Of a stretch of DNA of 64,000 nt, positions 22,221-33,434 are shown in pieces. The notes under the pieces were generated by a model that was not told the origin of the DNA, made no database searches, and worked only from the letters and a program-made list of their open reading frames with translations. The position numbers and the translations under genes were made by a program. Position 1 is the stretch's first letter, and the number at the start of each line of letters is the position of its first letter. Source of the DNA: Rhododendron vialii (lineage: Eukaryota; Streptophyta; Magnoliopsida; Ericales; Ericaceae); the NCBI RefSeq assembly GCF_030253575.1, contig NC_080560.1, positions 42,609,001 to 42,673,000 of the forward strand. Direction: 5' to 3'.

Positions 22221-24362
22221 CTACAAAATAGGGATGGATTTTATTGAAATTCCCTTCTTTTCATATTTCCTCACTACGTCCCAGGCCTCCTCAAAGCGAG
22301 CTGACTGGACTAAAGCATCAATAAATGTGTTACATGTATAAGCGTCTGGAACACATCCATTTGCCTCCATTGAGAAAAACAAGTTTTTAGCTTCATCGAA
22401 TCTCCCTAGTTCACACAAAGCCTTTATAAAAGCAGTATACGTAAAATTGTCAGGAATCAAATCTAATGTCAGCATGGTAACAAGAAACTTGAGTGCTTTC
22501 TCAACCTTGTTCATTTTACAAAAACTTTGGATGAGAGCATTAAAAGAGACAACATCCGGACTTGTTCCATCAGCTTGCATCTTTTTCAAAAGTTTCCTCG
22601 CTTTAGCAACATCCCCAATAATACACAAAGAACGGATTAAGATGTTGAACGTAATAGCATTTGGACTGACTCCCCAGTCTTCCATTTCTGAGAAACAATC
22701 GAATGCATCCACAATCTGGCGAACCCGACAAAGGCCATCAATTAGTGAGCTGAAAGTGAAAATATCAGGCTTGAAGCCATGCTTGAAGAGCATCTCCAAT
22801 AGCTCTCGTGCCTTACACATTTCTCCACCCTTACAATACCCACAAATAAGGGTGTTGAAAGTAACAAGGTTAGGAAAAATACCCCTTTGACGCATCTGTC
22901 CAAAAGATTCTAAAGCTCTATCCATCATTTTAGCTTTACAGAAGCAATCGATTATGATATTATATGAGAAGACATTTGCTACTAGTCCATCCCTTACCAT
23001 CTGATCTAAATACCAATTCCCTTCCGCTACTCTTCCAACCTTGTATAAACCCTCAACAAGCACAATGTATGCATTGAAGTCCAGCTTCAGACCTCTCTCA
23101 GTAAAACTATCCAGTATATCACATGCCTCGTCAAGGTCCAACCCCTTAATCAGACAAGTCATTGAGATGTTAAAAGTTGAACTGTCGGGTAAATAACCTT
23201 TCTCCTTAGTTGTCCTAAAAAATTCGGCTACTTCATTTGGCAAAGAATTGCTACAAAGACACTGCAGAATACTATCACAAGCTGCTTTAGGCAAGATGGG
23301 CTCCCTCTCCACAAACCGAGACAACAATTGAAATGCTTTGCGTGGTGACACACAACGAAACACCCCATTGACTAAAGATCTGTATGTGGCTTCATTTGGA
23401 TGCACATTCCTCTCCTTCATTTTCTCAAAAACCTTAAAGGCTTTGTCAACTTTTTTCGCGTTACAGAATCCATCAACGAGCATGGTGTAGGTAAATACAT
23501 TAGGCACGTAACCTAAACTCTCCATCTGTTTCATCAAGCGCATTGCCTCATCCACTACCCCAACCTTGCAAACTCCATGAATCAATATATTATACGTATA
23601 CCTATCAGGAGTGCAATTATCAGAAGGCATCTGTTGGAATTTCAAATAAGCCAAATCAATAGAATTGGACTTCACCAACGCGTTGATGACAGCATTGTAC
23701 AATCTAGTGCTTGGATTAAGACCCAAGTAGGAAATCTGCCCAAAAACCTCAGCACAATATTTTGCAAGCCCTAATCTTCCCCAACTACCAATCAAAACAC
23801 AAAGCAAATCTTGTGTAACCTTACACCCAGAGTTCCTAATGTCTTGAATCAACTCAGCAGACAGCAAAACTGGACCTTTCCTATAAAGGGTATTAGCCAA
23901 GACACCGCGAATCGACTGGTCCTCAGTGAAAATCGGATCAATATTCGAAACCCAGATATAAAATCTCAAAGGGGGTAATGGGTTTTCTTGATTTTGCAAA
24001 ATACTCACAATTGACCGGGTATCCAAACTAATCCTTTTCGCCTTAAACTCGTGGCTTAGCAATAAAGACCAGTCTTTTCTTGACAGAATCTGTGAAATGT
24101 AGTGGTGATCAGCTGGTTCTAAGTGATCCTTACGTTTGTTATCAACTGAAAGAGTAGTGCTTGGAACAGGAGACAATCTCAATGAAGACTTACCTCTGAA
24201 AGGGGCGACAGAGTTATTGGTGGTGTGGTTTTGGTCAAAAGGTGTGACAGATTTGGAATTTGGTGGGTTTTTTCTATTGGGTTTGCTTTGATTGCTCACT
24301 TCTTCTGAGAGGTTTCTGATTGCAGGTGAAGCCCTAGAAGCCAAAGAAGAAAGACGTCTCAT
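22221..24362 (-). CDS. PPR40: Mitochondrial pentatricopeptide repeat protein, PPR40 ortholog
   Basis: A single intronless frame of 713 codons. The N-terminus (MRRLSSLASRASPAIRNLS) is basic and Ser-rich, as in mitochondrial presequences. From about residue 183 to 700 there are about 14 P-class PPR motifs in tandem (for example YNILIHGVCKVGVVDEA, FNTLICGYCKGGEMCKA). No E, DYW or SMR domain follows. Blocks such as LCVLIGSWGRLGLAKYC and STRLYNAVINALVKSNS match what I remember of Arabidopsis At3g16890 (PPR40). That protein associates with respiratory complex III and affects electron transport and stress tolerance. This protein is longer than the 659-residue Arabidopsis protein: extra N-terminal linker and a C-terminal tail ending GISIKSIPIL. 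The lack of introns is normal for the family. Confidence 0.93.
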   Translation of the reverse strand: MRRLSSLASRASPAIRNLSEEVSNQSKPNRKNPPNSKSVTPFDQNHTTNNSVAPFRGKSSLRLSPVPSTTLSVDNKRKDHLEPADHHYISQILSRKDWSLLLSHEFKAKRISLDTRSIVSILQNQENPLPPLRFYIWVSNIDPIFTEDQSIRGVLANTLYRKGPVLLSAELIQDIRNSGCKVTQDLLCVLIGSWGRLGLAKYCAEVFGQISYLGLNPSTRLYNAVINALVKSNSIDLAYLKFQQMPSDNCTPDRYTYNILIHGVCKVGVVDEAMRLMKQMESLGYVPNVFTYTMLVDGFCNAKKVDKAFKVFEKMKERNVHPNEATYRSLVNGVFRCVSPRKAFQLLSRFVEREPILPKAACDSILQCLCSNSLPNEVAEFFRTTKEKGYLPDSSTFNISMTCLIKGLDLDEACDILDSFTERGLKLDFNAYIVLVEGLYKVGRVAEGNWYLDQMVRDGLVANVFSYNIIIDCFCKAKMMDRALESFGQMRQRGIFPNLVTFNTLICGYCKGGEMCKARELLEMLFKHGFKPDIFTFSSLIDGLCRVRQIVDAFDCFSEMEDWGVSPNAITFNILIRSLCIIGDVAKARKLLKKMQADGTSPDVVSFNALIQSFCKMNKVEKALKFLVTMLTLDLIPDNFTYTAFIKALCELGRFDEAKNLFFSMEANGCVPDAYTCNTFIDALVQSARFEEAWDVVRKYEKKGISIKSIPIL

Positions 24363-25249
24363 GTGTCCCTGTGAGAAGTGAGAACACCGTAATCAGCGAG
24401 TACTGTTGTGTGTTCTCTGAAGAATGGGAGTCCATTGACACGGCTGAATAGTTGCCTCAATCAGAAACGGCGTAGTTTGCTCTACAAAAACTTGGGCCCA
24501 TAAACAAGTCAAGGAGCCGAGAATTGTTCAACTCGGTTTAAAAAGTTAACGAGTTTGAAAATTGTGTCAAAGCCTAAAATAAATACAAATTGCTTCTCGT
24601 AAAGTGCTTTGAGTTAAAATAAAATAAATTTTTTTTTACTACGAATCCAAAATCTAATCTGTAAAGCACTTCAAATTAACCTTTAGTCACATAATCCTTT
24701 AAAATGACATTCTCTTCCGAACTCAATTTTCGCTCTGTGCTCGCGCTCTCAATTCTCGTTTTCACAAATTCTAATTGTTTGATGGAGTTTTGAAGACTTT
24801 TTCACACTTGCGCTCCCGTACCCGCACCCGCATTACGGTTAGCAGTAGTAGTAAACTACCTCTTTGCTTGCTTATTTTGCCAACCATCTGAAGCAAATAA
24901 GATGGGTGGCCGAACGAGCGTTTTAATTGATAAATATCCAAAAACATGTGTGGGTATAGCTTTAATGTTAAATGATTTATAGTACAATTCAAATACGAAC
25001 ATATTTCAAAGCTGGTTCAATTTTTATGTCAAAAAACACGAGCAATACTCATCAGGAAGGAAGCCAGAATTAGAACACACTCGATGGCTCAAGTTGTCCA
25101 GAGTTGTTGATACTAGGCTCACCTCAATAATCGATATTTATATGGTACTAGTATGTATCTGGTTTATGGCTTCAAAGAGAACTTTATGGAAGGAAATGAA
25201 AAGGTGAAAAGCCACATTAATTAGAAGGTAATGAAGCGACAGAAGGCAA
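24363..25249. other. PPR40 upstream region
   Basis: AT-rich promoter-side sequence. I see no other gene or defined element. Confidence 0.4.
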
Positions 25250-25376
25250 ATTTATTTGATTTTCTTTAGACAGTTTCATTTTCCTTGATTATTCCTCCAT
25301 GAATTGTGATCCCATTTATTTGATTTTCTTTAGACAGTTTCATTTTTCTTGATTATTCCTCCATGAATTGTGATCC
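25250..25376. repeat. Tandem duplication, two ~63-bp units
   Basis: The text 'gattttctttagacagttt' through 'ccatgaattgtgatccc' occurs twice, nearly identical, head to tail. It lies downstream of the endosulfine gene. Confidence 0.95.
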
Positions 25377-25731
25377 CCCAAAACCGTTAGTATTTCACGT
25401 CACACGTAAATCTACCCCAATCTCTCACGACATGAATGCGTGACCCCACCAACAAATCGGAGGTGTGCGTCGAAATCCTAATCCTACCCTTACTTTTCCT
25501 TGTATTTTTCCGAGATTTTTTTTTCTTGAAACAAGACATTTTCGAACCATGTGACACTGCAAAATATGGAATTAAAATGTTGAATATCATGATGTGTAGT
25601 GTCCGCTAGAATAACATGAACATTCCAATCATTTAACCCCAATGAAATGTACACCATCCTTGTAACTGTGAAACACCAAAAGGTGATTCGATTACAATGA
25701 CATTATTTGTGGACCTCTTGTCAACGAACCT

Positions 25732-28700
25732 CTACTCTGCCTGCAAATATCAACCGCAAAAATGTCAAAATTATGCCCCGCCGTAAACTTTAATGGGGAA
25801 AGGATAAATAAAAAAAACATTGTACTTGGATAGAATCAAATTAATCATTAAAAATTACTCTTCCAGAGAAGATATCATTTTCGGCAAAAAAAGAGGAAAA
25901 TTTTGGTTGGATCACTCACAAGGCTTCCGGAAGTACAAGTAGGTCTTCGAGGTGGGAGTTGTTGATGGGGCGTTCTCTGCATAATTCCCAAGATTAATTC
26001 GTTAGACATATGAAAGGGGCGATTCACAATGAACTTTATTTATTGCGAATAAACAAGCAAGTCCGTTTGTTTGATGGGACTAATAGTGGAGGATATGTAA
26101 TCTCACTAGACGTGCAATCCTACCAGAATGATAACACCCGCAGAGTATTACACTTCTAAACTTTGAGGAATATTCTAACCAAACACAAAATATATTTTCC
26201 TTACCGTTCATATATGGTCAAACAAACGGGTCCATATTGCAGATAGTGATCATGTTGATTATTGACTGAGAAATTTTATTTAGAGTAATTCTACCTCCAC
26301 ACTCAAAACACACCCACACAACTGCAGTTGTGTAAGTGTATATTTGGGTGTGTGTTTTGATGTGGTTCTAGAATAATTGTTTGATTTACCTGTAACTTAG
26401 GCCGTAGAGTCTCAACGGCAATTGTTGTCTTTTGGTTCACTCCTGCACCTTGCTGTATGGGGATCGAGAAGGGAAAATGGAAAATTTAGTCCATCACTAG
26501 AAACAGCTTGAGCTGGAGCTTTGATCTCATTTAGTAAATGAGCCGAGCTTAACACTTTGAAGCTCGGTTCGGCTAGAAAAAGTAGGCTCAGCTAAGCTAG
26601 AAAAAAGTAGGCTTGGCTCGTTAAGGGCTCAGCTCGTGTACATCCGAGCGAGCTCTAGCTTGAGTTTTTGGCTCGTTTAGTAAACGAGTCGAGCTCAAAC
26701 ACAACCAAGCTCAGCTCGGCTCTTTTACAGCCCACGATTGCATTGAATTTTACCTTAATGACAAAATTATTTATAAGAAAAAATCTGACAAAATTAACCA
26801 AAAGAAAAGCGCGCACCTTGCATAAGGCCCAGTCTGCTGAATCAAAGAAGGCCCGTTCATGATCCTGCGCACAACTTGTATTCTTGTTTAGCAAACACAT
26901 TGCCAAAACCATAGTAATACAGTACAAGGTAAGTTACAGAGAAATTTATCAGTACTTGCCTTTGAAATTAAAGGCTTCTTCTTTGGCACAAGACCTCCAT
27001 ATTTCTTCCCAGCATCCCCCTGTGATCAGTACCACCCAGAAAAATGTGTTTAAGTTCTCGATATAATGAGCAGTCACACAAAAGAGGTCACCGAATCTAT
27101 GTTGGACACATCGGGGACTCGGACATGTCGGGGACACTCCAAACTATAAGTATGAAACATGTCATGCTGTGCGTTGAGAAATTCAAATACTTTTCAGATG
27201 GGACATGTCAGTGTCTCATGTCATGCCGTGACGTCCGTTTCTTCATTTTTCGGGAATTGTCGAGTCATACTACCACGTGTCCCGCGTGCGAGTCCGTATC
27301 CATGTCTGAGTGGCCGCGTCCATCTAACATCCTTATCCCATTTTAGCGATGATCTTAGGTGTAATTTGGCAACAACTTTTAGGTCAGAATTTTCCAAAAA
27401 AATACGTACATATAGATGTATGGCCTAATTTAAATCACTAATGCTTTTCCGTGGATACATAACTTGGTAAAGAATGCAGATTTCTATTCAAAAGGCCATT
27501 CAAAAATCAAAAACTATATCGAAAACATAGTTTTGGGCTAAAAATTGGTCCACATGGGGCTGGATTTTTTTTTATAACCGGATGTCCAGACCAGCTTGCA
27601 TGCACCTCAACTAATTCCAGGATCCTAAAGTTGACGACCGGACAAACCTCCAGTGGCCCCAAGGTTTGGAATTAACGTTTGTCCTCTGCGAGATTCGAAC
27701 ATCTGACCTCACGGAGGACAATCACTTATTTACTTTCTCATATCCACTTGGCCAAGCCTCTTAGGATTAGAAGTTTAGAAGTTGACCAAGTTTTGGTCGT
27801 CCAAATCTGTTCCAAGTACTTCTAACCCCCACTACAAGTTGGTAAATCACACATAAGACACAGCAGATCCAGGAAACTTCCTTGTAGTAGTAGTAGACTA
27901 GTATAGTTAGTATTGACTGTATTCAAATTCAAACAAGGTGGTGCCTAACTCAAATTGACCACTCAACTGGCATATATATCTGAGAAGAAGATTTCAGATG
28001 AGAAGAATTAAGAACCAAATTTCAACATACAATACTTTAGAAAAGCAGCCACACAAAACTAATCTCTACCCACCATATGAAAACAAAAATGGTCCAATTT
28101 GCGCAATTGACCACTCAACTTCCATAGTATTTGTTTTGTTAATTCCTAGATTCCCTCTCCTGCCCCTGTACACTTTCCACTGAGCAAGTTTTATTAGGCC
28201 CCGTTTTAGAACACCTTTTTAAAAAATAAGTAATTATTTCGGATTTTCAAACTCAAAAAAAATGTAAATAAAAAATAATTTTTCAATTTTTTTTACACCG
28301 TATAAAAGAGCTCAATGAGATCTACATCAAACAAGACCCATATTGATAAAAAAAATTATTTGCGTAAGCATATGATTTTTGAGCTTAAAATTGCCTTCTT
28401 AAAAAATAAGTACTCCCTCCGTCCCAAATTGGATGTCAATTTTTGATATCCGTGTCAATTTCAATTCCTTTATATCTTTCAATATGAATCTCAAAAAATA
28501 TGCAATATGGATCTTATTTGATAGTTCTCGATTAGTTCTATTATACAAAGTTTTCAAACTCATGAAAAATATTACTATAGATTAAAAGATATAAGCGACG
28601 AAAAATGACACGAGTTTCAAAAATTGTCATCCATTTTGGGACGGAAGGAGTACTTATTTCCCTTTCGTGAACAGGGCCTAATCACTTACAAAATAAGGAA

Positions 28701-30255
28701 GTGTTTGTGATTGTAATGGAAATAAAATTTAATCACGTTAAAAAATTCTGTTCTTGATTTTAGATTTTAAATCTAAATATCAGTACAATGTGGGATACAT
28801 GTTTGTTGGTAGTAATCACTTTAGAATCCAAAACCGAGTCTAAGTCTGTCTAAGATAAAATTTTGTTGCTATTTTCAGGTTCTACAAATCACGTAGAATT
28901 CAGAAATCTGACAAAAGAATCTTCAAATCTGCCTTTTGTTTATGCACTCTGAGCACGGGATACGACAACCACTAGAGAATTCCACCCAGAAATGCAAAAA
29001 TCCAACAATTTTATCGCTATATACAATTAGTATGTACAAATCCTAGTATTAGTTGCAACAAACTTCAAAGGTCATAGCTCAAAGGGACCACAAGTCCTAA
29101 TATTATTACGAAGCGTGCCACACGTGATAACTTTTTTCCTAGGGGACCCCATAAAATTATCAACATTTATTATTCATGCCCCCCTTCTTTTGGTTCTTTC
29201 CAAGGGCCGAGTATCGTACTACTCTAATAAATTTGTATTTATTTCCGTAGCCGGATATTTCGGTCCATATTTAGGATGTGAACAAAAATCAAAACAAAGA
29301 AACAAATCTTTTCCCAAATAAATACAAAATCAAGCACTCAAAATCCTCCAAATTAGAAATTACTAAGTGGTCGCAGTGCGTACCGTGCGGTTCACACGTG
29401 TGCCATTTCATGAATCAAAACGGTCTGAACTTTTATCAACCGCTTAGAAAGTAGTGTATATCTGGCCAAGTGGGCATGAGGTCGAAAAAACAATATAGAT
29501 CTTGAAACTACCGGAGAGTTTACCTACCTCCTCATTGATTTTATAGTAAAATTTTAAAATTAGTCGAAGTGAGCGCATACTGACCGGTCATTAGATAATT
29601 AAAAAAAGTAGTGTATATCCACCATGTGGGCCCACTCCTCTGGAACTCTATCAGCATCAGAGTTTGTTCAGATTGCTTATCAAAGATACATGCTGGTCCA
29701 ATGATTGAATGGCCTAGATTGATTTTTGATGTGGGCTCCATTTTCTTAACAGACCACATTATTCTATGGTTTTGCACAAATCACAATTTCCTTCTAGATA
29801 TTTAAGGTTCTTCTTCTTCCCCTTTTTTATTCACTAACTACCGAAAAACTTATTCTTAAAAATATTTTAGTGAAGTGACACGAAAAAACTGTATTTTACT
29901 TTATGCCTTCAATTGACAAACCAAAATTATATGAGATTTTAAAAAATAATAATAGCTTAATTGTACAAAAAAAAAATGATATACAAATAAGGTTCTCGTA
30001 AAATTTGTGTCTTTTGCGGGATAGATTTTGAAGTAGAAAAATCTTAATGAAAAGCGCAGCTGTGTAACTCTCATGCTAATCGAATTCGTGAAAAAAAACA
30101 GAAAGTTAGACATTATCGTAATTTTCTTTCCTAGCAACCGAACAAGAACGATAAATAATATGAGGGCACGTATACAAGAAATAGTACCTCTTGTTCTTGG
30201 GTAGCCATGTACTCTTCACAACTTCTGTTGTAATTTTCCATCTCAGCAATCTAAC
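25732..30255 (-). CDS. ENSA: Endosulfine/ARPP-19 family protein (ENSA)
   Basis: Six coding exons on the minus strand: 30188-30241 (with 14 nt of 5' UTR up to 30255), 26960-27019, 26817-26864, 26390-26452, 25920-25976, 25732-25740. They total 291 nt, 96 residues, every junction at phase 0. Core: KKYGGLVPKKKPLISK, then DHERAFFDSADWALCK, then TLRPKLQ. FDSADW (Ser47) corresponds to the FDSGDY site that Greatwall kinase phosphorylates in animal ENSA/ARPP19, where the phospho-form inhibits PP2A-B55. A plant role in PP2A control is inference. The tail RTPHQQLPPRRPTCTSG resembles one plant subgroup. The intron after 26960 has a GC donor (AAG|GCAAGT). Intron 1 is 3.2 kb and full of repeats. A 5' UTR exon probably ends at 30578 (CAG|GTAATC). 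No single exon exceeds 63 nt, so ORF-based gene finders would miss it. Confidence 0.88.
26285..26378. repeat. Small palindromic element in ENSA intron
   Basis: The arm 'ctacctccacactcaaaaca' pairs with 'tgttttgatgtggttctag' around a CAACTGCAGTTG centre. A compact hairpin of about 90 bp, MITE-like. Confidence 0.7.
26506..26740. repeat. 'GAGCTCGGCTCGTTTA' type dispersed repeat
   Basis: The stretch repeats variants of AGCTCGGCTCG and GCTCGTTTAGTAAACGAG. A similar, shorter stretch occurs at 32478-32600. It is a dispersed repeat of unknown class in ENSA intron sequence. Confidence 0.5.
27566..27764 (-). repeat. SINE with 'TTGGCCAAGTGG' head
   Basis: On the minus strand: A box GGCTTGGCCAAGTGG near 27763, B-box-like TGTTCGAATCTCGC at about 27687-27700, and a tail CCGGTTATAAAAAAA ending at 27566. 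The same family lies at 46396-46616. Confidence 0.75.
28197..28678. mobile_element. MITE-like element with nested Stowaway
   Basis: The ends GGCCCCGTT...GAACACC and its inverted partner GTGAACAGGGCC extend about 40 bp with mismatches up to AAATAAGTA. Flanks are TTA on the left and TAA on the right, so the duplication is not exact. A family-B Stowaway-like MITE lies inside. Confidence 0.6.
28413..28650. mobile_element. Stowaway-like MITE (family B), nested
   Basis: 238 bp. The ends are CTCCCTCCGTCCCAAATTGG and CCATTTTGGGACGGAAGGAG, with TA at 28411-28412 and 28651-28652. It is near-identical to 44070-44303. Confidence 0.9.
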
Positions 30256-30367
30256 CTGTTGCATCATTCCCAATCATTAACCATTAAAATACAGAGAATT
30301 GAAAAAAAATTAAACTGAATTTTCTCAAATCACAGAAAACATTTGGAAAAATATTGGGTATTGTTTT

Positions 30368-30370
<3 letters not shown>

Positions 30371-30412
<42 letters not shown>
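30371..30412. repeat. (GA)n microsatellite
   Basis: About 21 perfect AG units. It lies in the 5' UTR intron or leader of the endosulfine gene. Confidence 0.97.
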
Positions 30413-30413
<1 letters not shown>

Positions 30414-30513
30414 AATCTGATAGATGAGATTGGAAGAATATGAACCCATATAAGGCCACAAAAGGAAGAGAATTAAAAGTGTTCACAACTGAAAATCCAT
30501 AGTCAAAAAGAAA

Positions 30514-30514
<1 letters not shown>

Positions 30515-30563
<49 letters not shown>
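30515..30563. repeat. (GA)n microsatellite
   Basis: About 24 perfect GA units, just inside the predicted 5' UTR intron whose donor is at 30577. Confidence 0.97.
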
Positions 30564-30566
<3 letters not shown>

Positions 30567-30642
30567 TCTGCGATTACCTGGAATTGGAGGAAGGGGGAGA
30601 AGCAAGCAAAGTAGGAGAGATGAGAAATAAAAGTGAAGAATG

Positions 30643-30648
<6 letters not shown>

Positions 30649-30690
<42 letters not shown>
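30649..30690. repeat. (GA)n microsatellite
   Basis: About 21 perfect GA units, in the predicted first 5' UTR exon or promoter of the endosulfine gene. Confidence 0.97.
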
Positions 30691-30692
<2 letters not shown>

Positions 30693-31219
30693 GGGTAGGG
30701 GGAAAAAAAGGGTTGAGTGAGAGGGTGGGCTAAGAATATGCTACGTACTAATATATAAGGCGTATCTATAATTTTTTTTTGGCAAAGAGTAGATTTGGAA
30801 ACAAAAGGTTAAAACCCTTTTTCTAACAACAATGCCATGTACACATAAATTTGTTTCTGGAGCCTTTCTGGAGCCGTGAGACGGTGACGGATGCAGGATT
30901 TTGAAAAAGAATCGTCACTATTTGAATATGCGGGTTTTATTTGTTTTTTGTTTAACCGTTTTAAGGTGTTTAAATTGAAGTTATTGAGATGTTATTTTTA
31001 TGATCCGAACCATTTTTTTTCTAAACAGCTGTATTTTTTATCGTTCATTTGAAAATCGACTTGTTTTATATGTGTGCGTGTGTGAATTGTTTTTTTCGAT
31101 GGGGAACGAAAGGCTAACTAACTTACAAGAGTTTATAGGAGGTGGGTGGGTGAGGGTGAGGTAGGGTGGAGGAGAAGACTATTTAAAAGTAGGGCTAGGA
31201 AAGTCCATTAAAGGAAAAT

Positions 31220-31363
31220 TTATTCAGTGCCCTAGGGCATTGGTAAGTGGTGCCCTGATCTCTCCGTTTATTTATTTGTATGAGTTTCGTACATTTTATA
31301 GTAGGACCACGCAAATATGTGGTGAAGAAGAGAGTCGTGGCAATGCCCTTAGGCACTGAATAA
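31220..31363. mobile_element. 144-bp MITE-like element
   Basis: The ends TTATTCAGTGCCCTAGGGCA and TGCCCTTAGGCACTGAATAA are inverted repeats about 20 bp long. No coding capacity; the target duplication is unclear. Confidence 0.75.
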
Positions 31364-31383
31364 TCACTCGCATGAAATTACTT

Positions 31384-31880
31384 AAACATAGAAAAAAAGA
31401 TATACGAGAAGGAGAGTGATTTTTGCACTCCCCAAATTGTTAACCACACTCTAGATAGAAAAATTAAATCTGGTCTAGTGTTAGCCACGTACTTATACTT
31501 GACTTTCGTCTCTCAAAATTCCCATGCAGTCATTAATATTTGTGTTCCTAGAACTAGTAAAAACCTGAATTAATCAAATTCAAACTTTTACCATCAAGTA
31601 GGTCATACTAACGCTTTCAAAAGTACAAAAACATAGGAAAAAAGATACTCCGTATACGAGAAGGAGAGTGATTTTTGCACTCTTCAAATTGTTAATTGCA
31701 CTCCCGATAGGAAAATTGAATCTGGACTAGTGTTAGCCACGTACTTATTATTGACTTTCGTCTCTTAAAATTCTCAAGCAGTCATTAATATTTGTGTTCC
31801 TAGTACCAGTAAAAACCCGAATTAATTGAATTCCAACTTTTACCATCGATCAGTAGGTCATACTAATGCTTTCAAATGAT
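31384..31880. repeat. Tandem duplication, two ~245-bp units
   Basis: Copy 1 begins at 31384 and copy 2 at 31629, both starting 'aaacatag'. They share the order gagaaggagagtg, ttagccacgtacttat and gtcattaatatttgtgttcc, with about 10 percent differences. No element ends are visible. Confidence 0.9.
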
Positions 31881-33058
31881 CAACAAAAGGGTCAATTTGT
31901 TTAAAATAAAGATTAATAATGTGTTTAAGTACAAAGAAAAATAGGCACTTTTTTTTTATATATATCTAATAAGAACGAAAAACATGTCAAAAAAATCATT
32001 TTATGTGTTCACACACTGTGAAATTGATTGTTCATCGTACGTGCACACATGACACATGTATGTATAACCTTATCGCAATAAGACGACCGCGAAATCATGT
32101 AATGTCGTGGCCAAAAGAAAATTAAGAAATCAAATACTTGTACAATAATGACAAATGAAACTAATTTGAAACCTCATAGTGCATTTGATATTTGAAAAAA
32201 TGAATACCTTATCTCAATCTACCCCATAATTAATAATAATAATAATAAATATACCGAATGATCCATTATTCAAACTAAATTGCATAAACAATTTGCGATA
32301 GCGATATTAAGTTGTTGTGGAATTCAGATAAAGGTACTCATCAGAACCACAAGTTATTTCAAAATCATCATCATTATCACGATATTTTAGTTGTAAATCC
32401 CATACTTGAATTTTTTAAATAAGTTCCCATTTTACTCCTATTTAATGTTTTGTGTGAGAAGAGCTGTAAACGTACCGAGCAATTCGCGAGCTTGACTCAT
32501 TTGACAAAAAAACTTGGCTTAATTAAAGAGACTCATTTTGTAAATGATTAAACTCGGCTCGTTAAGTTGAGCTATTCAAATTTTTGGCTCCTTTACAACG
32601 TTGGTGTGAATCAATTGTTTAGTCTGTTAGGCCATCAACATCGGTTGGTCCATTGCTAATCCTGGCCTTTATAATCCCTCCACGTGCTTGTCACGTTCAG
32701 CCACCGACACCTCTACACACGAGCGAGTTTTTTTTTTTTCTTTCCTTTATTCTATTATTTTTATTATCTTTTTTGAATAATAAAAATGCATCCACTATGG
32801 TACGGAGTACGGAATAACTCCTTTCGTTTATAATTTCACTATCTCATGGTAATAACTTTCATCGGATGGTTTAGAATCATTAAAGGCCAAATGTTTTGTA
32901 ATTTTAATGTACTTTTCAGGTGCTTCAACGTTCTTTCACATGCTTCTAAACACTTTTCACGTACATGAATGAATTTTTCAAACCTTTATAACCTTCGCTT
33001 TGTGAATTTCTAAACTAGTAGGTTGTTTATGTCTTTCTCTTCCTGTATATTTTGGTTG
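31881..33058. other. AT-rich intergenic, nothing recognised
   Basis: Low-complexity AT-rich sequence with homopolymer runs. No gene or bounded element was seen apart from the short GAGCTCG-type repeat at 32478-32600. Confidence 0.4.
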
Positions 33059-33100
33059 AATTGTATGTTTTTTTTTTGGATAAGCAGGTAATTGTATGTT
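33059..33100 (-). mobile_element. 20-bp poly(A) insertion with target duplication
   Basis: AATTGTATGTT occurs at 33059-33069 and 33090-33100. Between them are only a T-run and GGATAAGCAGGT. Read on the minus strand this is a few bases plus poly(A), like an extremely truncated LINE or SINE insertion. Confidence 0.65.
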
Positions 33101-33387
33101 GATTGATCATGACTCGTGATACGTACTTTCGCAGTCATTACGTCTAGTGTGCAATGTATATATATGGACCTCGATCATGTTTTTGTTTCTACGTAAGTGT
33201 TTGTGTGATTGTGTCGACATTGGCACAGTCGTCTTCTTCTTCTTCTTTTTTGTGTACCAAAAACAGATTGTGTCATTGGCATTATAAAAAGGTCATAGAG
33301 GACCAATCACATTCATCATAGAGGCTATGTTTTTTTTTTCTTTTTTCTTTTGTAAATATTAAACAACTAGAGTTTTTTTATTTTTCT

Positions 33388-33434
33388 AACTTCCACATCC
33401 GGATCAAAAAAAAAAAAAAAAAAACTTCCACATC
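33388..33434 (+). mobile_element. 23-bp CGGATC-poly(A) insertion with target duplication
   Basis: AACTTCCACATC occurs at 33388-33399 and 33423-33434. The insert is CGGATC followed by 17 A. It shares its CGGATC end with the insertion at 38631-38650. Confidence 0.75.

Noticed and set aside
21904..22341. 145-codon plus-strand frame overlapping the PPR40 3' end
   Set aside because: Partly antisense to PPR40, with no recognisable domain.
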